A model generated the notes under the pieces. That model had not been told where the DNA came from. It made no database searches and was given only the letters and a program-made list of their open reading frames with translations. From the NCBI RefSeq assembly GCF_900103665.1, contig NZ_FNGY01000003.1:868001-932000 (forward strand): a DNA stretch of 64,000 bases. The letters are read 5' to 3'. Positions 43,491 through 53,401 of the stretch are shown piece by piece (the stretch's first letter is position 1; each line of letters begins with the position of its first letter). The DNA is from Pedobacter steynii. GTDB taxonomy: Bacteria > Bacteroidota > Bacteroidia > Sphingobacteriales > Sphingobacteriaceae. Both the position numbers and the translations under genes were made by a program.

Positions 43491-43988
43491 TTAGCCCAGG
43501 CGTTGTATTTTTTTCTTCACTTTAGTGGATAAAGGTTTGGTAAAAGGGAAGAAATAGTCCACCACTTCTCCTTTTTTATTCACCAGGTATTTGTGAAAAT
43601 TCCACCTTGGGGTGGAGGTCAGTTTTCCATTGAGTTTTTTATCACCAAGAAATTTAAATAAGGGATGGGCTTGTTCTCCCCTGACCATGATTTTTTCAAA
43701 TACAGGAAACTGAACCCCGTAGTTCAGTTCGCAGAAAGAATTGATTGCCTCTCCTTCGAGCGGCTCCTGCCTTCCGAAGTCATTGGATGGAAAAGCGAGA
43801 ATCTCAAAGTTCTCAGATTTAAGCTCTTCCCTAAGCTGCTGCAATTCCTTTAACTGAGGCGCAAAGCCACAGGCAGAAGCAATGTTTACAATTAATAAGT
43901 TTTTGTTTTTATAGTCAGAAAGATTCTTTTCTGTTCCATTGATCAATTTTACCTTAAACTGGTGTACACTTTTTGAGTTATCAGACAT
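43491..43988 (-). CDS. Glutathione peroxidase family protein (thiol peroxidase), variant active site
   Basis: The 165-residue thioredoxin-fold protein has the peroxidatic Cys40 in NIASACGFAPQ, the Trp-Asn of TPRWNFHKYLV, and FPVFEKIMVRGEQAHPLFKFL. The usual catalytic segment FPCNQFGGQEP reads FPSNDFGRQEP. Ser68 therefore replaces Cys, and Asp70 stands where the tetrad Gln is expected. Cys86 (SFCELNYGV) could act as the resolving cysteine. With bshB1 next to it, and no evidence for glutathione use, bacillithiol or thioredoxin is a more likely reductant than glutathione; this is inference. Confidence 0.9.
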   Translation of the reverse strand: MSDNSKSVHQFKVKLINGTEKNLSDYKNKNLLIVNIASACGFAPQLKELQQLREELKSENFEILAFPSNDFGRQEPLEGEAINSFCELNYGVQFPVFEKIMVRGEQAHPLFKFLGDKKLNGKLTSTPRWNFHKYLVNKKGEVVDYFFPFTKPLSTKVKKKIQRLG

Positions 43989-43991
43989 ATT

Positions 43992-44612
43992 TTATTGGTA
44001 AAACCCGGAAGAAAGAATGATGGATTCGATGTCACGCTCTTCCGATGGGTTGTATTTACTTTTGAGATTGTGGCCAACAACTCTGGCCACGGATTGGTAT
44101 AAAAATGCGGTGATTCCGCCTTTGGTTTCTTTAACGATTTCGTAGGTGGTCCTTCCCAGCTCCCTGTCGATCAGCTTTGTTAAAATCTGTCCTTGAGAGA
44201 TGGTGAGTTCTTTGATTTCTCGGTTAAACATGTCTTTAATTTCTTTATCACATTGCTTAACCAGTTTCTTTTGCAGCTTTTTATCTTCGGCTACCGCGAG
44301 GTCCTTTTCCAGCTGTTCATACCTTCTTTTCGCATATAGCGCGTAAGGCATCACTTTCATCACATTGTAACGTAAGCGGTTAAAGGCAGCACGATCTTCG
44401 GGGGTTTTGAATATTCTATAACCGTAGATGACCACTTCATTGAGTGGGATCCATGGAATCATTTCTCCGTCTTCGTTGGTAGAGGCTACCCGAATCGTGT
44501 CATTCTTACCCAATACGGGAAATCTCACTTTCACAGAACTCCGCTCCTGCGCTTTGGCAGAAGCACCTGTAATAATGACAATTGACAGAAAAAATAACCT
44601 GTAAAATTTCAT
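43992..44612 (-). CDS. DUF4294 domain-containing protein
   Basis: I choose the ATG at 44612 (MKFYRLFFLSIVIITGASAKAQ), which gives a clean Sec signal peptide. The frame extends upstream to 44720, but those 36 residues look non-coding. The mature protein has MIPWIPLNEVVIYGYRIF, RLRYNVMKVMPYALYAKRRYEQL and a long charged helix, as I recall for DUF4294, a Bacteroidota periplasmic family with no known activity. Its stop is 3 bp from the peroxidase gene's start, so 44612-42750 is probably one operon. Confidence 0.85.
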   Translation of the reverse strand: MKFYRLFFLSIVIITGASAKAQERSSVKVRFPVLGKNDTIRVASTNEDGEMIPWIPLNEVVIYGYRIFKTPEDRAAFNRLRYNVMKVMPYALYAKRRYEQLEKDLAVAEDKKLQKKLVKQCDKEIKDMFNREIKELTISQGQILTKLIDRELGRTTYEIVKETKGGITAFLYQSVARVVGHNLKSKYNPSEERDIESIILSSGFYQ

Positions 44613-44958
44613 AAATTTATACCTCTTCCATTTAAGGCTAAAATAATATATTAGTTTTATTTCATGTCTAAGATAATCTTTTAACAACAAATCGTTATCA
44701 TCCTGACGTAAATAATACAATTGAAACCAGCATCTTTTAAAATTGGTCTCCGATAAGAACGAAGCCTGGCCGGCCTAATATGACAAACTTAAATTTGGAG
44801 GAATTATTGCATATACTAACATGATCTTTACAAAAAGCTTATATTAACAAAAGTATCCGGCAATGGACTGATAAATGCGTAAATTCGTATGTTCATGTGT
44901 CATTTCAAGAAGAACAACCGACAAAATAGCAGATTACGAAAAAACACCATATATATTG
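44613..44958. promoter_or_regulatory. Divergent promoter region, DUF4294 operon and rel/spoT
   Basis: This 346-bp region separates divergent genes. On the plus strand a TAAATTTG box at 44790-44797 fits the -7 element of Bacteroidota promoters, but no TTG is found at the expected distance upstream. It would give a long leader for the chosen rel start. The only dyad seen is GGCCGGCC (44769-44776). No RNA gene is recognised. Confidence 0.4.
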
Positions 44959-47169
44959 ATGAAGAACACATTAGTGATTGATTTAGAAGCAGAGAAGCAA
45001 GAGATATTGAAGCGATACCGTGCGCTTTTGCGTGCCTGTAAGCCAACACTTCAAAGGGGAGATAAGAAAGAGATCCGGAAAGCATTTGATATGGCCCTTG
45101 AAAGTCATAAAAATATGCGAAGGAAATCGGGAGAGCCTTATATTTATCACCCTATTGCTGTTGCACAGATTGCCGCGGAAGAAATCGGACTGGGAACCAC
45201 TTCGATCGTATGTGCTTTATTACATGATGTTGTAGAAGATACCGACATCACATTGGAGGATATTGAACGGGAATTTGGAAAGAAAACAGCAAAGATTATT
45301 GATGGTCTGACCAAGATATCCGGTGTTTTCGATTATAATAGTTCTTTACAAGCAGAGAATTTCCGGAAGATGCTGCTGACTTTAGCCGATGATGTACGGG
45401 TGATCCTGATCAAGCTTGCTGACCGGTTGCACAACATGCGGACGATGGACTTTATGCCGAGGCAAAAGCAATTAAAGATTGCATCGGAAACGATCTATTT
45501 ATATGCACCCCTGGCCCACCGTCTGGGTTTATATGCCATTAAATCTGAGCTGGAAGATCTTTCCATGAAATATCTGGAGCCAGATACTTATAAATACATA
45601 GCCACTCAGCTGAACGAGAAAAAAGCAGAGCGAACCTTATTCATCAAAAGATTTGTAGAGCCAATCAATGAGATTCTGGCAGAACAGGGACTGACGGCTG
45701 ATATTTATGGCCGCCCGAAATCGATCCACTCGATCTGGAATAAGATGAAGAGCAAGAATATCCCTTTTGATGAGGTGTATGATCTTTTTGCCATCCGGAT
45801 CATTCTGGATAGCAATCCGGAAAATGAAAAAGCAGATTGCTGGAAGGCCTATTCTATTGTGACTGACCTTTACCGTCCGAATCCGGACCGTTTGCGCGAC
45901 TGGGTTTCTTCTCCTAAAGGAAATGGATATGAATCCTTGCATACAACGGTGATGGGACCTAAAGGACAATGGGTAGAAGTTCAGATCCGTACGCAAAGAA
46001 TGAATGAGATTGCGGAGAAAGGTTTTGCTGCACACTGGAAATACAAAGAATCGAGTAATGACAATGGTCTTGACCAATGGATCATGAAAGTGAGGGAAAT
46101 GCTGAACAATCCGGAAGCCAATGCATTAGACTTCCTGGATGATTTTAAAATGAACCTCTTCTCGGATGAGATTTTCATCTTTACGCCTAAAGGGGCTTTG
46201 TTACAATTGCCTTTAGGAGCTACCGCTTTAGATTTTGCTTTTGAGATCCATACCGATGTAGGAGCAAAATGTATCGGGGCAAAAGTGAACCATAAACTTG
46301 TTCCTTTATCCTATAAGCTACAGAATGGGGATCAGGTAGAAATTATTACTTCCAGTAAACAGACGCCTAAAGAGGACTGGCTCAACATTGTGGTTACGGC
46401 GAAAGCCAAATCGAAGATCAAGTCGTCCTTAAAAGAGGAAAAAAGAAAAATAGCCGAGCAAGGTAAAGAAACCCTGGAGCGTAAACTTAAATCATTAAAG
46501 ATTACTTATAATACGGACAACCTGAATAAGCTGACTTACTTTTTTAAATTACCATCTACACAGGAACTGTTCATTAACATTGCCAATGGTAAGATCGAAT
46601 TAAAGGATTTAAAGGATTATCTGGCGAGTGAGAAAGAGATCGAGAACAGGGGTTCTTCAGAGAAAAGCGACAATCAAAAGATTGAAGCATTGCTGAGTCG
46701 TGTTAAAGGTCCTGAGTCTGATATTCTATTGATTGGTGAAGACCTTCAAAAAATAGACTACACCCTTGCTGCCTGTTGTAACCCTATTCCAGGCGACGAT
46801 GTGTTTGGATTTGTAACGGTTAATGAGGGCATCAAGATCCACCGCACGAATTGTCCGAATGCCGCACAGCTGATGGCGAACTATGGTTATCGGGTAGTGA
46901 AAGCAAAATGGAACCGTCAGCAGGAGCTCACGTTTTTAACAGGATTGCACATTATCGGAATTGATGATGTAGGTTTGATCAATAACATCACTAAAGTAAT
47001 TTCAGGAGATTTCAAGGTAAATATGCGTTCTATTACTGTAGACACAGATAATGGCATTTTTGACGGATCAATTATGATCTTTGTAAATGATAAAGAGCAC
47101 TTAGACAACCTGATTAAAAACCTGCTGGAAGTAAAAGGTGTAACGGGTGTTACCCGTTTTGATGCCTAA
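44959..47169 (+). CDS. Bifunctional (p)ppGpp synthetase/hydrolase (RelA/SpoT family)
   Basis: I use ATG 44959 (MKNTLVIDLEAEKQEI), giving 736 residues. An ATG at 44875 adds 28 residues that do not look like the family. The HD hydrolase domain (residues about 45-195) has SHKNMRRKSGEPYIYHP, ALLHDVVEDTDIT and KLADRLHNMRTM. The synthetase domain (about 230-350) has GRPKSIHSIWNKMKSKN and GNGYESLHTTV, with EVQIRTQRMNEIAEKGFAAHW. TGS (about 395-455) and ACT (about 660-736) domains follow. Both catalytic halves are intact, so the enzyme should make and destroy the stringent-response alarmone. Confidence 0.96.
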   Translation: MKNTLVIDLEAEKQEILKRYRALLRACKPTLQRGDKKEIRKAFDMALESHKNMRRKSGEPYIYHPIAVAQIAAEEIGLGTTSIVCALLHDVVEDTDITLEDIEREFGKKTAKIIDGLTKISGVFDYNSSLQAENFRKMLLTLADDVRVILIKLADRLHNMRTMDFMPRQKQLKIASETIYLYAPLAHRLGLYAIKSELEDLSMKYLEPDTYKYIATQLNEKKAERTLFIKRFVEPINEILAEQGLTADIYGRPKSIHSIWNKMKSKNIPFDEVYDLFAIRIILDSNPENEKADCWKAYSIVTDLYRPNPDRLRDWVSSPKGNGYESLHTTVMGPKGQWVEVQIRTQRMNEIAEKGFAAHWKYKESSNDNGLDQWIMKVREMLNNPEANALDFLDDFKMNLFSDEIFIFTPKGALLQLPLGATALDFAFEIHTDVGAKCIGAKVNHKLVPLSYKLQNGDQVEIITSSKQTPKEDWLNIVVTAKAKSKIKSSLKEEKRKIAEQGKETLERKLKSLKITYNTDNLNKLTYFFKLPSTQELFINIANGKIELKDLKDYLASEKEIENRGSSEKSDNQKIEALLSRVKGPESDILLIGEDLQKIDYTLAACCNPIPGDDVFGFVTVNEGIKIHRTNCPNAAQLMANYGYRVVKAKWNRQQELTFLTGLHIIGIDDVGLINNITKVISGDFKVNMRSITVDTDNGIFDGSIMIFVNDKEHLDNLIKNLLEVKGVTGVTRFDA

Positions 47170-47207
47170 AAAAACGAATAAAACATACAGATTTATATAA
47201 AAATTGG

Positions 47208-47215
47208 TACCTTTG
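47208..47215 (+). promoter_or_regulatory. TAnnTTTG box upstream of the Fur-family gene
   Basis: TACCTTTG matches the Bacteroidota -7 element and lies 18 bp before the ATG at 47233. No good TTG box is visible at the expected distance. An AAAGGAG sequence (47216-47222) immediately follows and could serve as a ribosome binding site. Confidence 0.45.
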
Positions 47216-47232
47216 AAAGGAGTTTAAAAACT

Positions 47233-47724
47233 ATGTCTACAAACCACAACAGCGAGTTAGTAAGAAAAATATTCGAAGCTTATCTCGAAAATAAAAGTCT
47301 GAGAAAAACACCGGAACGTTTTGCCATCTTAGAAGAAATATATTCCAGAGATGACCATTTCGATGTAGAGACCCTCTATATCCACATGAAAAACCAAAAG
47401 TATCGTGTAAGCAGGGCTACTGTATACAACACTTTAGAGTTGTTAGTTTCATGTGATCTGGTTACTAAACATCAGTTTGGTAAAAATATGGCCCAATTTG
47501 AGAAATCATATGGCTATCATCAGCACGACCATATCATTTGTATTGACTGCGGGAAAGTAGTAGAATTCTGCGATCCACGTATCCATCAGATACAGAGCAT
47601 GGTTGGAGATTTATTAAAGTTTGAGATCAAACATCACTCTCTTAATCTTTATGGCAGCTGTTTCGATTGTTCTGCAAAACATGCAATGAACAATCAGAAT
47701 GCCGACATTAAACATGCAAGTTAA
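47233..47724 (+). CDS. Fur-family transcriptional regulator
   Basis: The 163-residue protein has the Fur winged helix (LRKTPERFAILEEIYSRDDHFDVETLY; RVSRATVYNTLELLVSCDLV) and the metal-binding region HQHDHIICIDCGKVVEF, with a second CxxC near the end (GSCFDCSAK). Both the His-rich site and the structural Cys4 zinc site are present. Metal specificity (iron, zinc or peroxide sensing) cannot be assigned by sequence alone. It is between rel/spoT and purA on the same strand. Confidence 0.93.
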   Translation: MSTNHNSELVRKIFEAYLENKSLRKTPERFAILEEIYSRDDHFDVETLYIHMKNQKYRVSRATVYNTLELLVSCDLVTKHQFGKNMAQFEKSYGYHQHDHIICIDCGKVVEFCDPRIHQIQSMVGDLLKFEIKHHSLNLYGSCFDCSAKHAMNNQNADIKHAS

Positions 47725-47761
47725 CATATCCAATTTATAATATTTCTATTCTTAAATTTAA

Positions 47762-49042
<1,281 letters not shown>

Positions 49043-49061
49043 AGCGTAATTTCTAATATAG

Positions 49062-49086
49062 AAGGCGGCCGATGGCCGCCTTTTTT
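49062..49086 (+). terminator. Rho-independent terminator of purA
   Basis: AAGGCGGCC (49062-49070) pairs with GGCCGCCTT (49074-49082) around GAT, running directly into a T-run (TTTTTT to 49086). This is a textbook GC-rich stem with a U-tract. Confidence 0.93.
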
Positions 49087-49136
49087 GGTTTATAAAACCA
49101 GGGTTCAGCCCATTATTTTTTTAACTTTGCCCTCAA

Positions 49137-50390
49137 ATGAGTCACCCGGATATACCGTTATTTAAAAGCAAGGCACTTCAATGGGCCACTTCCTTTGACA
49201 TCTGCTGCTGTTTGGATTCCAACAGCTATCCTGATCCTTTTGGGAAATTCGATTTTGTAATTGCTGCGGGGGCAACACAGATTTTAAACATACCTACAGG
49301 ACAGGCCTTTGAAGCACTTCGCTCCTTCTATGATTTGCATAAAACCTGGATGTTCGGTTTATTCAGTTATGACCTGAAGAATGAACAGGAACAATTGTAT
49401 TCCAGGAATCCAGATGGGCTACATTTCCCTGAACTCTTCTTTTTTGTACCTAAATACCTGATTACAATAAAAAACGATCAGGTTGTGGTTGTCCTTGGGA
49501 ATCAGGAAATACTGGAAGAGATCAGACAAACAGAATTGGCCGTTCCAGCTCACGGAAATCCACTAAATATTCAGCATAAGCTCGATAAATCCGCTTATCT
49601 TAAAAAGATCCGAGAATTACAACAACACATTGGAAGGGGCGATATTTATGAAGTTACCTATTGTCAGGAGTTTTTCGCCAAACCTGCAGAAATCAATCCA
49701 CTACAGGTGTTTAATCAGTTAAACAACGTATCTCCTACCCCCTTTGCCGGATATTTCAAAATTTATGACCAATATATCCTTTCTGCAAGTCCGGAACGCT
49801 TCCTATGTAAACGTGAAGACAAACTCATCTCACAACCCATCAAAGGCACGGCTAAAAGACATCCAGACGGCGTAACCGATGAACAGGTAAAATTAGAATT
49901 GAGTCATAACCTAAAGGAGCAGGCAGAAAATGTGATGATCGTTGACCTTGTTAGAAACGATCTGACCAAGAGCGCAGTAAAAGGCACCGTAAAAGTAGAA
50001 GAGCTATTCGGCATTTATAGTTTCCCTCAGGTACATCAGATGATCTCAACCATCAGCTGTGAGCTGAAACCTGAATTACATTTTATTGATGCCATAAAGA
50101 ATACCTTTCCAATGGGTTCAATGACCGGTGCCCCTAAAATCAGGGCAATGGAATTGATCGAATCTCATGAATTGAGCAAACGCGGGGCCTATTCAGGCTC
50201 CATAGGATACATCAGTCCGGAAGAAGAGTTTGACTTTAACGTCATCATCCGCAGCATTTTGTATCAGGAAACAGAAAAGTATTTATCCTTCCAGGTTGGA
50301 GGGGCCATCACCTATGCTTCAAGCCCTGAGGGGGAGTATGAAGAATGTATGGTCAAAGCATCCGCCATTATCCAGACATTGGCCCAATAA
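49137..50390 (+). CDS. pabB: Aminodeoxychorismate synthase component I (PabB-type)
   Basis: The 417-residue chorismate-binding enzyme has GDIYEVTYCQEFFAKP, LSASPERFLCKRE, SQPIKGTAKRHPDG, MIVDLVRNDLTKSA and TFPMGSMTGAPKIRAMELIE (20 residues). The PIKGT motif has Lys236. Lysine in this position marks PabB (4-amino-4-deoxychorismate for folate synthesis), while anthranilate synthases have PIAGT. It does not carry a fused lyase domain. It sits alone between two terminators. Confidence 0.92.
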   Translation: MSHPDIPLFKSKALQWATSFDICCCLDSNSYPDPFGKFDFVIAAGATQILNIPTGQAFEALRSFYDLHKTWMFGLFSYDLKNEQEQLYSRNPDGLHFPELFFFVPKYLITIKNDQVVVVLGNQEILEEIRQTELAVPAHGNPLNIQHKLDKSAYLKKIRELQQHIGRGDIYEVTYCQEFFAKPAEINPLQVFNQLNNVSPTPFAGYFKIYDQYILSASPERFLCKREDKLISQPIKGTAKRHPDGVTDEQVKLELSHNLKEQAENVMIVDLVRNDLTKSAVKGTVKVEELFGIYSFPQVHQMISTISCELKPELHFIDAIKNTFPMGSMTGAPKIRAMELIESHELSKRGAYSGSIGYISPEEEFDFNVIIRSILYQETEKYLSFQVGGAITYASSPEGEYEECMVKASAIIQTLAQ

Positions 50391-50393
50391 AAA

Positions 50394-50415
50394 AGGCCGT
50401 TTTTGCTAACGGCCT
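50394..50415. terminator. Bidirectional terminator between pabB and the M48 peptidase gene
   Basis: AGGCCGTT (50394-50401) pairs with AACGGCCT (50408-50415) around a 6-nt loop. The A-run before it (50388-50394) becomes a U-tract on the minus strand, so it best serves the M48 peptidase transcript. It also lies 4 bp after pabB. Confidence 0.85.
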
Positions 50416-50436
50416 CTCTCTATAATTTATTTTTAA

Positions 50437-51267
50437 CTACCTGATCGGTTTCCCTGTCGGAGAGTTATAATAACGTTGTGCCTGTGGCAATAACCTTTGA
50501 ATCTGCGCAATGCGCGTTTCATCCGCAGGGTGTGTGCTTAGGAATTCAGGTGGTTTTTGAGATCCCCTACTGGCATTTGCCATGCGTTGCCAGAAAGTTA
50601 CCGCTGTTGCCGGATCGTATCCCGCGATGGCCATAAAGGTAAGGCCCAAATTATCAGCTTCCAGCTCTTGTTTTCTCGAATTTGGCAACAATACAAAACC
50701 TTGTGCACCCAATCCATAGGCCTTGCTGATCATTTCCTGGGTTGCACCAGATTTTCCAGCAGTAGCCACCCCCAGAATACCTCCACCGGCTTGTGCCAGC
50801 GCTGCCTGCGAAGCGCGCTCTGAAGAATGCTGTGCAATCGCATGGGCAATTTCGTGTCCCATTACTGTCGCCAATCCGGCATCGTCTTTAGCTACCGGCA
50901 AAAGTCCGGTATAAACCGCTACTTTACCGCCCGGCATACACCATGCATTTACTTCTTTGCTATCGATCAGGTTAAATTCCCAGGCGAAGCCCTGAATCTG
51001 ACTGGCATAACCATTTGCATTCATGTATTTGGTGATGGCCGCCTGTATTTTCTGACCTACCCGCTTTACCCTTTGGGCATCAGCGTTATTAAGGACTTTA
51101 GTTCCCGGATCTCTCAGCATTTTGCTATATTCAAGCGAGGCTGCGCCTCTCATTTCACTTTCACTGATTAAACTCAGCCTGCTACGCCCGGTTAAGGGAA
51201 CTGTGGAGCAGGAGGATATCGAAAACATCGCTGCCGCAGCAATGACCATTAAATTTAAAGCTTTCAT
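50437..51267 (-). CDS. M48-family metallopeptidase lipoprotein
   Basis: The lipoprotein signal ends at Cys20 (AAAMFSISSC). The catalytic core is ATVMGHEIAHAIAQHSSER, with the HExxH zinc motif. The third ligand is the Glu of RKQELEADNLGLTFM. The active domain covers most of the 276 residues, without the extra TPR repeats found in BepA-type proteins. Homologues such as LoiP and YcaL are envelope proteases involved in quality control. It is the last of four minus-strand genes, 12 bp after plsY. Confidence 0.92.
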   Translation of the reverse strand: MKALNLMVIAAAAMFSISSCSTVPLTGRSRLSLISESEMRGAASLEYSKMLRDPGTKVLNNADAQRVKRVGQKIQAAITKYMNANGYASQIQGFAWEFNLIDSKEVNAWCMPGGKVAVYTGLLPVAKDDAGLATVMGHEIAHAIAQHSSERASQAALAQAGGGILGVATAGKSGATQEMISKAYGLGAQGFVLLPNSRKQELEADNLGLTFMAIAGYDPATAVTFWQRMANASRGSQKPPEFLSTHPADETRIAQIQRLLPQAQRYYNSPTGKPIR

Positions 51268-51279
51268 GAATTTTTTGTT

Positions 51280-51927
51280 TTAGTTGTTTTTCTTCTTAAA
51301 CAGGTAAACTTTGGATTCTTTGCCTTTGAGGAGTCGTTCCAGATTTTTCTGGTGAGTTACCAGAATAAGGATACATACACACATTCCGTATAAAACCTCC
51401 GATTTCACCGAAGAGTGAAATAGGAATACAATGCTCAATGGGAAGGTAAAACCTGCACATATAGAGCCAAGGGAAACGTATTTAGTGGCCAATAAGACGA
51501 CTACAAAGACCAGAACGCAAAGCATCGCTGCAGGAAAGTTAACTGCCAAAATCATTCCAAAAAGTGTAGCGACCCCTTTTCCGCCTCTAAATCCGGCGAA
51601 TATAGGAAACAAATGCCCCATCACGGCGGTAACTCCCAATGCAAGTTCATAGTTGATAAACTGAGAAGAATTCTGAGGACCGGTAACGGATAGACCTATA
51701 AAGTAGGCAAGTTTAGTTGCAGTGTAACCTTTGGCAATATCTATGGTCATTACGGCAAGCCCTGCACGTTTTCCAAGAACCCTGAAAGTGTTGGTTGCTC
51801 CTGCATTTCCACTTCCGTATTCCCTGACGTCGACACCGTAAAATGCTTGTCCGAGCCATACCGCTGTCGGTATAGACCCAAATAGATATGCTAAAATTAC
51901 TGCTGATATAGAATAGACCGAAATCAT
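51280..51927 (-). CDS. plsY: Glycerol-3-phosphate acyltransferase PlsY
   Basis: The 215-residue protein has five predicted membrane segments and the PlsY motifs: GSIPTAVWLGQ near the N-terminus, REYGSGNAGATNTFRVLGK, and FAGFRGGKGVATLFG. It moves an acyl group from acyl phosphate to glycerol-3-phosphate, the first step of phospholipid synthesis. It lies between nadC and the M48 lipoprotein gene on the same strand. Confidence 0.95.
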   Translation of the reverse strand: MISVYSISAVILAYLFGSIPTAVWLGQAFYGVDVREYGSGNAGATNTFRVLGKRAGLAVMTIDIAKGYTATKLAYFIGLSVTGPQNSSQFINYELALGVTAVMGHLFPIFAGFRGGKGVATLFGMILAVNFPAAMLCVLVFVVVLLATKYVSLGSICAGFTFPLSIVFLFHSSVKSEVLYGMCVCILILVTHQKNLERLLKGKESKVYLFKKKNN

Positions 51928-51979
51928 TAACTACAATTATAGTAAAAAAACAGAATCAAATTCTGATGAATTATGGTTT

Positions 51980-52822
51980 TTAGCATGCCTTTAAGCTCAT
52001 GTCTAAACTTTTGACAGAATGGGTCAAAGCACCCATAGATATAAAATCTACTCCACAAGCTGCATATTCGACTACATTCTCTTCGGTGATTCCACCTGAA
52101 GCTTCAGTAACAAATCTGCCATCGATGAGGTTTACAGCTGTTTTTAAATCAGCGAAGCTAAAATTGTCGAGCATGATTCTGTCTACCCCTCTTGTAGTTA
52201 AAACATCATTTAGCTCAGAAAGGTTTCTCACTTCGATTTCTATCTGCAGTTCTTTTCCTTTATCTGCCAGGTATTGGTTTGCTGCTTTTATTGCATTAGA
52301 GATCCCGCCTGCATAATCCACGTGGTTATCTTTGATCAGGATCATGTCGTATAAACCGATGCGGTGATTTACTCCACCACCTATACGAACGGCCCATTTC
52401 TCCAGATATCTCAGACCTGGCGTGGTTTTACGTGTATCTAATAATTTAGTAGGGTAAGCAGTAAGCAGGCCAACGATGCGGTTTGTTTTTGTGGCAATCC
52501 CACTCATCCGCTGCATACAGTTTAAAACCAGACGCTCAGCTAATAAAATAGAATGTGTACTTCCGGAAACCGTAAGTGCGATATCGCCATATTTAACTTC
52601 TGAACCATCAGTGATCATCACCTCAGTTACCAGTTTCGCATCTATATAGTTGAAAATCTCCACTGCAAGTTCTACTCCTGCAATGATTCCATCCTCTTTA
52701 ATCAGCAATTTTGCTTTGCCTTGTGCGTTGGCCGGAATGGTTGAAAGTGAAGTATGATCTCCATCGCCTAAATCTTCGGCAACAGCGTTCTTTATGAATT
52801 GATCTATGATTTGCTTATCCAA
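51980..52822 (-). CDS. nadC: Nicotinate-nucleotide diphosphorylase (carboxylating)
   Basis: The 280-residue enzyme has AVAEDLGDGDHTS near the N-terminus, RLVLNCMQRMSGIAT, KLLDTRKTTPGLRYLEKWAV (20 residues) and GGGVNHRIGLYDMILIKDNH, abbreviated here. The IEIEVRNLSEL and MLDNFS segments follow. It makes nicotinate mononucleotide from quinolinate and phosphoribosyl pyrophosphate in NAD synthesis. The DUF4783 gene lies 36 bp upstream and plsY 52 bp downstream on the same strand. Confidence 0.97.
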   Translation of the reverse strand: MDKQIIDQFIKNAVAEDLGDGDHTSLSTIPANAQGKAKLLIKEDGIIAGVELAVEIFNYIDAKLVTEVMITDGSEVKYGDIALTVSGSTHSILLAERLVLNCMQRMSGIATKTNRIVGLLTAYPTKLLDTRKTTPGLRYLEKWAVRIGGGVNHRIGLYDMILIKDNHVDYAGGISNAIKAANQYLADKGKELQIEIEVRNLSELNDVLTTRGVDRIMLDNFSFADLKTAVNLIDGRFVTEASGGITEENVVEYAACGVDFISMGALTHSVKSLDMSLKAC

Positions 52823-52858
52823 AACTTATAATTAAACCCAAAAATAGCATTTTTACTA

Positions 52859-53251
52859 TTATTTATCGGGCTCTATTCTTAATTCTGTAATAAAAAAAGC
52901 ATTGTTAGACTTTTTCATCGTTATAGAAACCCTGAATTTTCCATTCTTGGTGTGTAAAGAAAGGATGCCAAATCTGAAATTAGGGTTTGCATTAATGAGG
53001 TGAATAACCGAAGATTTTACGGGTGGGTATTTGGTAAAAAAATTCCTTAAAATTTGTTCAGCCTGTGCTTTTGAGTAGACATCCTCTTCATCAATTATGA
53101 TTAATTCGACAGAAGAAGAGAAATATCCCGCAACATCTTTAGAACTTCCACTCCTAAAGTAAGTCGATAAGTTGTCGATAATATCGCTTTGCGTAGCAAC
53201 GGAAGAGGAAAGGGAGGTAAACAGGATCGTCAAAAAAAGTAAGGGCTTCAT
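52859..53251 (-). CDS. DUF4783 domain-containing protein
   Basis: The 130-residue protein has a short signal peptide (LLFLTILFTSLSSSVA) followed by DIIDNLSTYFRSGSSKDVAGYF and EQILRNFFTKYPP. This fits DUF4783, a small Bacteroidota family regularly seen near nadC. The predicted shape is cystatin/NTF2-like, with no catalytic residues evident. It is probably periplasmic and is the first gene of the operon running to the M48 peptidase. Confidence 0.82.
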   Translation of the reverse strand: MKPLLFLTILFTSLSSSVATQSDIIDNLSTYFRSGSSKDVAGYFSSSVELIIIDEEDVYSKAQAEQILRNFFTKYPPVKSSVIHLINANPNFRFGILSLHTKNGKFRVSITMKKSNNAFFITELRIEPDK

Positions 53252-53369
53252 ATTCTCTATATGGCTAATGTATCATCTGCACATAAATTATGCCATTAAT
53301 GGCGCCTAAAAAAAACAAAGATACTACAGAGGAATTACAATTTGCCTCAAAAAAAACACACAATAGGTT

Positions 53370-53377
53370 TATATTTG
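53370..53377 (+). promoter_or_regulatory. TAnnTTTG box upstream of gpmI
   Basis: TATATTTG fits the Bacteroidota -7 element and lies 25 bp before the ATG at 53402. It supports that start over a TTG at 53342. A TTTG at 53341-53344 is 25 bp upstream, slightly too far for the usual spacing. Confidence 0.45.
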
Positions 53378-53401
53378 TTAGATATTAAAAGCAATTCACT
53401 G

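Noticed and set aside
45637..46077. 146-residue minus-strand open frame inside rel/spoT
   Set aside because: Shadow of the conserved synthetase region; the sense-strand motifs are intact and the antisense protein has an unnatural composition.
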